The translations under genes were made by a program, and so were the position numbers. Below, in pieces: positions 34,398-43,606 of a DNA stretch of 64,000 nucleotides. This stretch comes from Deltaproteobacteria bacterium (GTDB lineage Bacteria; Myxococcota_A; UBA796; GCA-2862545). The first letter of the stretch is position 1. Every line of letters starts with the position of its first letter. Below the pieces are notes generated by a model that was not told the DNA's origin, searched no databases, and worked only from the letters and a program-made list of their open reading frames with translations. The stretch is taken from contig REDI01000032.1 in NCBI GenBank assembly GCA_007693595.1, forward strand, positions 49,302 through 113,301, given 5' to 3'.

Positions 34398-35501
34398 ATG
34401 GACGAACTCGAGAATGCGCGCTCTGAGCTTCAGGCACACCGGGAAGCTCTCCGAGCCACAGAGGTGGAGCTGGCAGAGAAGCTGGATCAGCTCGCTTCGG
34501 TCGCGCCGAGGGGCTGGCTGGGGCGCCTCGTGAAGCGCTCCGATCCTGGGCTAGCGGCCGAGATACGCAACGAGATCGTCGAGATCAAGAGCAAGCTGCG
34601 CCAGAGCCGGGAGCGAGTTCAAGCCGCCCTCGCCGAGGTCGAGCGCATCGAGCGCGAGGCGGAGCGCGACGCCATGGTCCCCGCACGAGCGGTCGATCCA
34701 GCCTCCGCCGCGCTCGTCCTGCGGGTGCTGGAGCGACTCGGCCCGCTGCTCGTCCGACTCCTGAGCTTGTCGGGCGCGGCGAAGCGAGATCGTGCCGCGC
34801 AGCGTGGCCCGAAGAAGGGGCGACGTCGCTTCACCGACTCCCGCTCCAAGCAAGGCTCGGCACCCGACTGGGATCGGGGGGTCGCCGAGGCCGAGATCCT
34901 GGCGGACGCGGCGGGCCTTCCCTTGACCCTGCCTCGATACCGGGCCTCTGCGCCGCGACCCGCTGGCTACCCTCAGCCCAGCCCCGCGATCGCCATGGCA
35001 CGTCAGGCCGCGCTCGCGGGACCACAGGGCGACTTCGCCCTCGTCATGGAGATGGCGGAGAGTCAGCTTCGGCAAGTCGAGGCGCAGCGGGTGCTGATGG
35101 TCGCCGCCATCGAGCGGCGCTACCCCGAGGCACGGGACCTGGCGGCCCAGATCGAGTGCGACGCAGAGTTCCGCTGGTTGGGCACTTCGAGCGAGGAGCA
35201 ACGCGGCGTGGTGGGTGAGCAGCAGCTCATCGAGGCGTGGGAAGCCCTGACTCGGACCTACGAGGCACTCCGGCGTGGTGTAGAACGCGGAGATCGGGTG
35301 GTCGAGCTGCTCGGGCCCGTCGGGCAGTGGCAGCGCCAAGTCCGCGTCATCCGGGACCTCCCTCTCGCCCAGGAGCACGATCTGCTCCCTCCGACGAACG
35401 AGGGTACCGAAATGACCATCTTCGTCGAACGACTTCAGGAGATCTGGCCGAGCCTCAACGCCCGCTTCCTCGCCTGGCGGCAGGCCAGGGAGCGGGGGTA
35501 G
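34398..35501 (+). CDS. Coiled-coil protein of unknown function
   Basis: 367 residues. The first 90 (MDELENARSELQAHREALRATEVELAEKLDQL...) form a long coiled coil with a middle membrane-like segment only weakly hydrophobic (SAALVLRVLERLGPLLVRLLSLSGAAKR). The middle (130-190) is basic and Pro-rich; the rest is helical with few cysteines. The ATG at 34398 is used with a GCAGGA upstream; an ATG at 34320 in frame would add 26 residues. No enzyme motif is seen. It may be a scaffold or a stress-related toxin component, but there is no direct support for either. Confidence 0.55.
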   Translation: MDELENARSELQAHREALRATEVELAEKLDQLASVAPRGWLGRLVKRSDPGLAAEIRNEIVEIKSKLRQSRERVQAALAEVERIEREAERDAMVPARAVDPASAALVLRVLERLGPLLVRLLSLSGAAKRDRAAQRGPKKGRRRFTDSRSKQGSAPDWDRGVAEAEILADAAGLPLTLPRYRASAPRPAGYPQPSPAIAMARQAALAGPQGDFALVMEMAESQLRQVEAQRVLMVAAIERRYPEARDLAAQIECDAEFRWLGTSSEEQRGVVGEQQLIEAWEALTRTYEALRRGVERGDRVVELLGPVGQWQRQVRVIRDLPLAQEHDLLPPTNEGTEMTIFVERLQEIWPSLNARFLAWRQARERG

Positions 35502-35520
35502 CTCCGGCCACCTAAGGACC

Positions 35521-35640
35521 ATGGGTTGAACAAATGGGGGCGAGAACAGAAATATCTTGGAATAACAAGATATATAGATGACACATCATGGTACTAGAAG
35601 ATTTTCTTAGGGGATCGAGGGATCGCGTCGTTCATGCAGC
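35521..35640. promoter_or_regulatory. AT-rich island with palindrome
   Basis: The stretch at about 35521-35620 is visibly AT-rich (near 40% G+C) in very GC-rich surroundings. It contains ATATCTTG (35552-35559) and CAAGATAT (35566-35573), an exact 8-bp inverted repeat with a 6-base spacer. It precedes the propeller lipoprotein gene at 35668 and is likely its promoter/operator region, perhaps bound by a nucleoid or regulator protein. Confidence 0.4.
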
Positions 35641-35667
35641 TGAACCCACCCCCAAGAGGAGACCATC

Positions 35668-37341
<1,674 letters not shown>

Positions 37342-37408
37342 GTCAACGGTTCGTTCCCGCGCTGCCCGGGCGAGCTCTCGGGCGGCGCCGCGCCTCGTCA
37401 GGGTCGGC

Positions 37409-39019
37409 TCAGATCCCAGCGAAGAAGTCGTTACCCTTGTCATCGACGACGATGAAGGCCGGGAAGTCCTCGACCTCGATCCGCCAGATCGCCTCCATGC
37501 CCAGCTCGGGGAACTCGAGCACCTCGACCGAGCGGATCGCCTCCTTGGCGAGCACCGCCGCGGGGCCCCCGATCGAGCCCAGGTAGAAGCCCCCGTACTT
37601 CTGGCAGGCCTGGGTGACGGCGGCGCTGCGGTTGCCTTTGGCGAGGGTGACGAAGCCACCTCCGTGCTCCATGAACAGCCCGACGTAGGGATCCATACGG
37701 CCCGCGGTGGTGGGGCCGAAGCTGCCCGAGGCGTGGCCCTCGGGGGTCTTGGCGGGACCCGCGTAGTAGATGCAGTGATCCTTGACGTACTGCGGCAGTC
37801 CTTCGCCACGGTCCAGGCGTTCCTTGAGCTTGGAATGGGCGATGTCGCGGGCGACGATGATGGGCCCGCTCAGGCTGACACGGGTCTTGATCGGGTAGCG
37901 CGAGAGGGTGGCACGGATCTCGGACATCGGCTGGTTCAGGTCGATCTGGATGACCTCGGTCGAGAGATCCTCGGGCTTGGGATCGGGCAGGAAGCGCGCC
38001 GGATCGCGCTCGAGCTGCTCCAGAAAGACCCCCTCGGCGGTGATCTTGGCGAGGGCTTGTCGGTCGGCGCTGCACGAGACCCCGATCCCGACCGGACAGG
38101 AGGCGCCGTGCCGAGGCAGCCGGACCACCCGCACGTCGTGCACGAAGTACTTCCCGCCGAACTGCGCCCCGATACCCGTGAGCTGCGCGAGCTTGAAGAC
38201 CTGCTCCTCGAGCTCTCGATCCCGGATGGCGTGGCCGAGGTTGTTGCCGGCCGAGGGAAGCCCATCGAGGTAGCGGCAGCTCGCCAGCTTGACCGTCTTG
38301 AGAGTGCTCTCGGCGGAGGTGCCCCCGATGACGATGGCGAGGTGGTAGGGGGGGCAGGCAGCGGTGCCCAGGGAGCGCATCTTCTCGCCGATGAAGGCGA
38401 GGAGACGCTCGGGATTCAGCAAGGCCTTGGTCTGCTGATAGAGGAAGGTCTTATTGGCCGAACCCCCGCCCTTGGCGACGAAGAGGAAGTGGTACTCCTC
38501 GCCCTGGGTCGCGTGGATGTCGATCTGCGCAGGCAGGTTGGTCCCCGTGTTGACCTCCTCGTAGGTCGAGAGGGGCGCGAGCTGGCTATAGCGAAGGTTC
38601 GTCTCGGTATAGGTCTTGAAGATGCCGCGGGAGAGATCCTCGGCGTCGTGACCTGAGGTGAAGACCCGCTGACCCTTCTTGCCCATGACGATGGCGGTGC
38701 CGGTGTCTTGGCAGGACGGGAGCACCATGCCCGCGGCGATGGAGGCGTTTCGTAGCAGGGTTCGAGCCACGAAGCGATCGTTGTCGGAGGCCTCGGGATC
38801 ATCGAGGATTGCCCTGAGCTGGGCGAGGTGACCGGGGCGGAGGAGGTGGGCGATGTCGCGCATGGCGACCGAGGCGAGCTCCGAGAGCACGCGACCGGGC
38901 ACGTGGAGGATCGGCTGGTCGCGGTAGCGATCGACGCTCACCCCCTCGATGTCGAGCTTGCGGAAGGGGATGTCGTAAGGTTCAACGGGGAACATTTCTT
39001 GGAACGCGAAGTCGGACAC
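37409..39019 (-). CDS. fumA: Class I fumarate hydratase (single-chain, Fe-S)
   Basis: 536 residues, the FumA/FumB length with both alpha and beta parts in one chain. Conserved Cys in [25 protein letters not shown] and [12 protein letters not shown] hold the 4Fe-4S cluster. KTFLYQQTK and [16 protein letters not shown] are typical of the beta part. It interconverts fumarate and malate in the TCA cycle. It is upstream of nothing obvious; the ATP-grasp gene lies 96 bases further upstream in the same direction. Confidence 0.95.
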   Translation of the reverse strand: MSDFAFQEMFPVEPYDIPFRKLDIEGVSVDRYRDQPILHVPGRVLSELASVAMRDIAHLLRPGHLAQLRAILDDPEASDNDRFVARTLLRNASIAAGMVLPSCQDTGTAIVMGKKGQRVFTSGHDAEDLSRGIFKTYTETNLRYSQLAPLSTYEEVNTGTNLPAQIDIHATQGEEYHFLFVAKGGGSANKTFLYQQTKALLNPERLLAFIGEKMRSLGTAACPPYHLAIVIGGTSAESTLKTVKLASCRYLDGLPSAGNNLGHAIRDRELEEQVFKLAQLTGIGAQFGGKYFVHDVRVVRLPRHGASCPVGIGVSCSADRQALAKITAEGVFLEQLERDPARFLPDPKPEDLSTEVIQIDLNQPMSEIRATLSRYPIKTRVSLSGPIIVARDIAHSKLKERLDRGEGLPQYVKDHCIYYAGPAKTPEGHASGSFGPTTAGRMDPYVGLFMEHGGGFVTLAKGNRSAAVTQACQKYGGFYLGSIGGPAAVLAKEAIRSVEVLEFPELGMEAIWRIEVEDFPAFIVVDDKGNDFFAGI

Positions 39020-39115
39020 GGTGCACCTGGGTCTCGGGGGTGGGGCAGGGGAAGTAACGCGTCGGTCGCCGCACCGAGGGGGGCCAGGCTCCCGTCGGGC
39101 ACGGGACAGGGGCGC

Positions 39116-40339
39116 TTAACCTCGCACGATCCGGGTCTTGGTGACCAGGGTGCGCAGGGCGTCGACCGCCCCTTCGGTCGTGGGGTGTGCCACGATCACC
39201 CAGCCTTCCCCTTCATAACCCTCGGAGATGGGCTGACCGACCCGAGGAAGCTGGGCATCGACCCATCGATCCCCCAAGGCCTGGCGCGCTTCCTGCAAGC
39301 CGCGGACCTCGCGCACGACCCGCCCCGCCCCTTGCCCACGGAGGAAGGCGCAGCCGACCGCCAGCTTGCGAGGGGCTACCTGCCAGGTCTGATGCACCAT
39401 GAGCTTGGCCCAGGCAGCCCAGAGGTCGACCCCGTGAGCGATGCCGTTCATGCGCATGATGTTCACCCCCGGAGGCCGGGCCCCGACCTCGCCGATCACG
39501 ACGCTGCCATCGCTGCGACGAAACCACTCCATGTGCGAGAGGCCGTCGACCATTCCAAGGGCCTGGAGCGCGGCGGCGTTGAGCGTCTTGAAGGCCGTGA
39601 CGTGGGGATCGTCGGTCTCCCGGGGGAGGAGCACGCAGTATTGCATCCAGGGGTTCTCGATCACCGAGAGTGGCCCCGGAAGGTAGGCTGTGGAGCTGGA
39701 CCAGACCGGCTCCCCTCCGATCGAGACCGTCTCGAAGGTGAACTCGGATCCGGTGACGAACTCTTCGGCTTGGATCGGGGCAGAGAAAGAGGGGACCAGC
39801 CGGTTGAGCGCCCGGTAGAGCTCGGGCTCGGAGCTCGCTCGCTGGGTGTTGCGCGATCCGAGCCCATCGACGGGCTTGAGCACGATGGGGTAGCCCACCT
39901 CGGCGGCGAAGTGTCGGGCATCGGAGGCGCTGCGGATGAGGGCTTGCCGCGCCACGGGCAGTCCGGCGTCTCGCAGGGTGGACTTCATGAGGTTCTTGTC
40001 GCGAAAGCGTCGGGCTGTCGCCTCGGTCATGCCGGGCACACCGCACGCGTCGCGGGCCTGAGCCAGCGGGACCTGGAGCTGCTCGAGGTACCCGAGGAGC
40101 CGATCGACCTGCCCCCACTCTCGCTGGAAGGCGCGGGTCGCCATCGCGAGCTGCCCAGGATCGAGGGGATCATCGACCCGGAAGTGACCGACGGAGCGGT
40201 CGCGGAGGGAAGGAGGGACGCGCTCTTGAGGCTCCGCCGAGATCAGGCCCAACCGAACCCCCTCGAGGTCGGAAAGAGCGCGCACGCAGTGGATCATGTT
40301 GGCCCCGAAGTACGGGGCGACGAAGACGACGTTGAGCAT
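39116..40339 (-). CDS. ATP-grasp enzyme (carboxylate-amine ligase-like)
   Basis: 407 residues. The N-terminal pre-ATP-grasp fold begins MLNVVFVAPYFGANMI. ATP-grasp motifs are RRFRDKNLMKSTLRDAGLPVAR, GYPIVLKPVDGLGSRNTQR, and IQAEEFVTGSEFTFETV. SDGSVVIGEVGARPPGVNI has the Mg-binding Glu. The enzyme is expected to form an amide or peptide-like bond through an acyl phosphate. The substrates are unknown. It is possibly co-transcribed with the lipoprotein gene 46 bases upstream. Confidence 0.85.
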   Translation of the reverse strand: MLNVVFVAPYFGANMIHCVRALSDLEGVRLGLISAEPQERVPPSLRDRSVGHFRVDDPLDPGQLAMATRAFQREWGQVDRLLGYLEQLQVPLAQARDACGVPGMTEATARRFRDKNLMKSTLRDAGLPVARQALIRSASDARHFAAEVGYPIVLKPVDGLGSRNTQRASSEPELYRALNRLVPSFSAPIQAEEFVTGSEFTFETVSIGGEPVWSSSTAYLPGPLSVIENPWMQYCVLLPRETDDPHVTAFKTLNAAALQALGMVDGLSHMEWFRRSDGSVVIGEVGARPPGVNIMRMNGIAHGVDLWAAWAKLMVHQTWQVAPRKLAVGCAFLRGQGAGRVVREVRGLQEARQALGDRWVDAQLPRVGQPISEGYEGEGWVIVAHPTTEGAVDALRTLVTKTRIVRG

Positions 40340-40385
40340 GGCGACCTCACGGTGGCGACGGTCTAGCCCACCGCTCGGCGATGCT

Positions 40386-41183
40386 CTAGACCTCCTCGAT
40401 CCCGTCGCGGGTGACTTCCCATACGCGCACGCGGCGCCCCTCTGCGGTGATCCGGACGGTGTTCTCGTCGAGGCGCTGGAAGCTGAGGGTCAGGTCCCGC
40501 TCGGAGGGGCTGGTGATCACGTAGGAGCCTGCCTGTGGCGCCGGATCTTGAGGGCGGATCTCGACGTTGTTGATCTCCATGGTCCAGGGCTCAGAGCCGT
40601 CGATCGTCCACTCGCGGCTGCCTTCGATGACGATGCCCGATCCGGGCGGTCCGCCCGGCTGCAACCGTTCGATGCGGCGGTCGGAGGTGACCTGGAGGGT
40701 TCGCTGGCCGCGCCAGGAGGCGTCGGTGCGAACGCGGCGGGAGCCCACGTCAGAGGACCACGTCACGGTCGCTTCACCGTTGAGCACACCGATACCATTC
40801 GAGAGGTCTTCCCATTGGTGTCGGACGACCGCGTCGTCTTCGTCGCTGTGGGTGATGGTGACGGTTGCGGTGCCCGTCCAGCTCCTGCCGTTCCAGGTGC
40901 ACTCGCCCGAGGTCCCGAAGTCGACGGTGAGGGTGGAGTCCTCGAGGGTGAGGCTCGCGCACGAGGCCTGGGACTCCCACCAGTCGCGAAGCTCCTGTGC
41001 CGCTTCGGAGGCCGCCTGGCCAAGGGTGAAGGAGGTCGTGACATGAACGACGTCGTCGGTGGCGGCGTCCATGCGAGCGGTCTCGACCGAGAGGCGCACC
41101 GCCTCTTGCTGCTCGGCGAGCGACATCGGGCGCTCGCCGCAGCCGACGAGGAAGAGCGGGAGGGTGAGAGGGAGCCAGCGCAT
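40386..41183 (-). CDS. Lipoprotein of unknown function
   Basis: 265 residues. MRWLPLTLPLFLVGC is a signal with lipobox VGC. The mature part has a short helix (EQQEAVRLSVETARM), then beta-rich sequence with one Cys pair (SCASLTLEDS, GECTWNG) and conserved strands with many Thr/Val. No enzymatic motif is present. It lies 46 bases upstream of the ATP-grasp gene. Confidence 0.65.
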   Translation of the reverse strand: MRWLPLTLPLFLVGCGERPMSLAEQQEAVRLSVETARMDAATDDVVHVTTSFTLGQAASEAAQELRDWWESQASCASLTLEDSTLTVDFGTSGECTWNGRSWTGTATVTITHSDEDDAVVRHQWEDLSNGIGVLNGEATVTWSSDVGSRRVRTDASWRGQRTLQVTSDRRIERLQPGGPPGSGIVIEGSREWTIDGSEPWTMEINNVEIRPQDPAPQAGSYVITSPSERDLTLSFQRLDENTVRITAEGRRVRVWEVTRDGIEEV

Positions 41184-41338
41184 AGAGCCTCCAGGACCTT
41201 GGGATCGTTATCCTAGGATACCCCAAGCGCTGCGTCTACCGCCCGAAAGAGGCTGGTTAGCGGTTCTCGAGCGGTCGCGTGTCGAGGAAGCTGTGGTGCG
41301 CGCGCGGTGCGGGGAGGGGTCGCGGCGCGAGCTCGGGG
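41184..41338. other. Intergenic stretch without recognised gene
   Basis: Together with 41476-41622 this flanks the crotonase remnant and separates the leftward lipoprotein gene from hisB. No RNA or regulatory motif was identified in it. Confidence 0.5.
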
Positions 41339-41475
41339 TCAACGCCCCTTGAGCTCGGGTGGACGCTCCTCGAGGAAGGCGGCGATGGCCTCGTCGTGAT
41401 CGGTGGTGTCCTGAGCGATGCCCTGGTAGCTGGCGGCCAGCTCCCGCGCGGCGTCGAGGGGTAAGTCCAAGCTCC
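41339..41475 (-). pseudogene. C-terminal remnant of an enoyl-CoA hydratase (crotonase)
   Basis: The reverse strand reads LPLDAARELAASYQGIAQ, then DTTDHDEAIAAFLEERPP and ELKGR, then a stop. This is the standard last helix pair of crotonase-family proteins (DHxEGxxAFLEKRxPxFxG). Upstream of about 41475 the likeness ends; there is no start, no Shine-Dalgarno and none of the preceding 200 or so residues. It therefore looks like a decayed or deletion-truncated gene. The thiolase and hydroxyacyl-CoA dehydrogenase at 2-4 kb are the pathway partners, but no intact hydratase is present in the window. Confidence 0.62.
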
Positions 41476-41622
41476 GGCGCCTTATCGCACGACTCTTTCG
41501 AGGTCGACAGGGTAGGTCGCGTCCGGATCGTGGGCCAGCGCACGGGTCGGCAGGGCGCGGAACGATTAGACGGGTGCGGTCCCAGGGAGGTCACACGACG
41601 GCCCCCCTCTCTTGGAGCGTCC

Positions 41623-42207
41623 ATGTCCCGCACCGCGACCGTCGAACGCCAGACGGGTGAGACCTCGATCCGCTGCACCCTGACCCTCGAAGGCAGCGGC
41701 GAGGTCGATGTCCGCACGGGCCTTGGCATGCTGGACCACCTCTTGACGGCCCTCGCCCGGCACGCGGGGTTCGATCTCGCGCTTCGAGCCGAGGGCGACC
41801 TGTGGGTGGACGACCATCACACCGCCGAAGACTGCTCCTTGGTCCTCGGCATGGCCCTCGACCGCGCCCTGGGGGAGCGGCGGGGGGTGGTGCGGTTCGG
41901 CTCGGCCTACGCTCCGCTCGACGAGGCCTTGGCACGGGCGGTCGTCGATCTCTCGGGCCGCCCCTGGGCCGAGGTCGAGCTCGACACCGTGCGCGAGAAG
42001 CTGGGCGAGCTCGCCTGCGAGAACATGCGTCATGTCCTGATCTCCCTCGCCATGGCGAGCCGCACGACCCTGCACGTCGACGTGCTCCGGGGCCGCAACG
42101 ATCACCACAAGGTCGAAGCGGCCTTCAAGGCGACAGCGCTGGCCCTTCGGGAGGCGGTCAGGGTACGCGGCGGCGCCATCCCGAGCACCAAGGGCGTGCT
42201 CACATGA
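41623..42207 (+). CDS. hisB: Imidazoleglycerol-phosphate dehydratase
   Basis: 194 residues, the usual monofunctional HisB size. Mn-binding motifs are MLDHLLTALARHAGFD, DDHHTAEDCSLVLG and DHHKVEAAFKATA. It dehydrates imidazoleglycerol phosphate, the sixth step of histidine synthesis. TTGGAG precedes the ATG. Its stop overlaps the start of hisH (ATGA). This is the first gene of the operon; hisG and hisC are not in the window. Confidence 0.96.
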   Translation: MSRTATVERQTGETSIRCTLTLEGSGEVDVRTGLGMLDHLLTALARHAGFDLALRAEGDLWVDDHHTAEDCSLVLGMALDRALGERRGVVRFGSAYAPLDEALARAVVDLSGRPWAEVELDTVREKLGELACENMRHVLISLAMASRTTLHVDVLRGRNDHHKVEAAFKATALALREAVRVRGGAIPSTKGVLT

Positions 42208-42809
42208 GCGAAGCGTTGGTCGTCCCCACGGGAACCGCCAACCTGGCGAGCGTGCTCGCGGGCCTGCGGCGCGCCGGGCTCGAGCCAGAGCTCAGCGTGG
42301 ATCCCGCCGCCATCGCGGCCGCCCCAATCGTGGTGCTCCCCGGTGTAGGGCACTTCAAGCCCGCTATCGAGGGGCTGCGCGAAGCGGGCTTGGTGCAGCC
42401 TCTGCGGGATCGGGTGCGCGCCGAGAAGCCGCTGCTCGCGATCTGTCTGGGCCTTCAGGTGCTCGCCGAGGGCAGCGATGAGGCCCCAGGGGTTGAGGGG
42501 CTCGGGGTCTTGCCTGGCCACGTGCGCCGCTTCCCCGAGGGGGTCCGCTGCCCCCACCTCGGGTGGACCTATGTGCAGGCCCCGGAGCATTCGCGCCTGT
42601 TGCGCTCGGGCTTCGCGAACTTCGCCCACTCCTATCGGCTGTCTGTGGCTCCGGCGGGCTGGCACGCCGCCATCGCCGATCACGAGGGCCCCTTCGTCGC
42701 GGCCGTCGAGCGTGGGCCGATCCTGGCCTGTCAGCTCCACCCCGAACTCTCGGGGCAGTGGGGCGCCGATCTCCTCGCGCGGTGGGTCGCGCTGTCTAAG
42801 GAGTCCTGA
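42204..42809 (+). CDS. hisH: Imidazoleglycerol-phosphate synthase, glutaminase subunit
   Basis: 201 residues of the class I glutamine amidotransferase family. Nucleophile Cys81 is in LLAICLGLQVLAEGSDE, with His179 and Glu181 in ACQLHPELSG. The usual YGMGN loop is TGTANLASV here, a mild variation. It releases ammonia from glutamine for HisF, which is encoded next, with only one base between stop and start. Confidence 0.94.
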   Translation: MSEALVVPTGTANLASVLAGLRRAGLEPELSVDPAAIAAAPIVVLPGVGHFKPAIEGLREAGLVQPLRDRVRAEKPLLAICLGLQVLAEGSDEAPGVEGLGVLPGHVRRFPEGVRCPHLGWTYVQAPEHSRLLRSGFANFAHSYRLSVAPAGWHAAIADHEGPFVAAVERGPILACQLHPELSGQWGADLLARWVALSKES

Positions 42810-42810
42810 A

Positions 42811-43587
42811 ATGCCGACGATCCGAGTGGTGCCATGTCTCGACGTGCGCGATGGCCGGGTGGTGAAAGGGATCCGCTTCCAAGGCCTGCGCGACGCCGGA
42901 GATCCTGCGGAGCGGGCGGCGATCTACGCCGAGCATGGGGCGGACGAGCTGGTCCTGCTCGACGTCTCGGCGACCCCCCAAGAGCGCGCTCACGGCCTTG
43001 AAACGGTGCGACAGGTGCGACAGGTGCTCCCGGTGCCGCTGACGGTCGGCGGGGGAGTGCGGTCCCTGGCCGACGCCGAGCGTCTGCTCGAGGCGGGCGC
43101 CGACAAGGTCGCGGTGAACACCGCGGCCGTGGCCCGACCCGCCTTGCTCGAGGAGCTCGCGGCACGCTTCGGGGTGCAGTGTGTCGTGCTCGCCTGCGAT
43201 GCCCGCCGGATCGGGTCAGGCTGGGAGGTCGTGGTGCGTTCCGGCACCACCTCCGGCGCCCCCGATGCGGTGGCCTGGGCCGCCGAGGCCGCTCAGCGGG
43301 GGGCCGGCGAGATCCTGCTCACATCCTGGGATCGCGACGGAACTCGGGAGGGCTACGATCTCGATCTCATTCGGGCCGTTCGGGCGGTGGTCGACGTGCC
43401 TATCGTCGCCTCCGGCGGAGCAGACCACCCCGAGCACCTGATCGAGGCGGTTCACGCTGGCGCCGACGCGGTCCTCGCAGCCTCGATCTTTCACGACGGC
43501 GATCGCACCGTCGACGAGGTCAAGCAGGTGATGGCTCGAGCCGGGGTCGCGGTCCGTCCGCCAGGCCTGGATCAGCAAGCCCCTTAG
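42811..43587 (+). CDS. hisF: Imidazoleglycerol-phosphate synthase, cyclase subunit
   Basis: 258 residues. Catalytic Asp11 (VPCLDVRDGRVVKG) and Asp130 (VLACDARR) are present, with KVAVNTAA, LTSWDRDGTREGYDLDLIR and ASGGA at phosphate-binding loops. It makes imidazoleglycerol phosphate and AICAR. AAGGAG lies before the ATG. A longer upstream frame (from 42478) is overlap with hisH and is rejected. Confidence 0.97.
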   Translation: MPTIRVVPCLDVRDGRVVKGIRFQGLRDAGDPAERAAIYAEHGADELVLLDVSATPQERAHGLETVRQVRQVLPVPLTVGGGVRSLADAERLLEAGADKVAVNTAAVARPALLEELAARFGVQCVVLACDARRIGSGWEVVVRSGTTSGAPDAVAWAAEAAQRGAGEILLTSWDRDGTREGYDLDLIRAVRAVVDVPIVASGGADHPEHLIEAVHAGADAVLAASIFHDGDRTVDEVKQVMARAGVAVRPPGLDQQAP

Positions 43588-43606
43588 ACTCCCAAAGGAT
43601 CTCTCT

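Noticed and set aside
41208..41729. Reverse 173-residue frame over the crotonase relic
   Set aside because: Arg-rich and in a different frame from the recognisable crotonase end.
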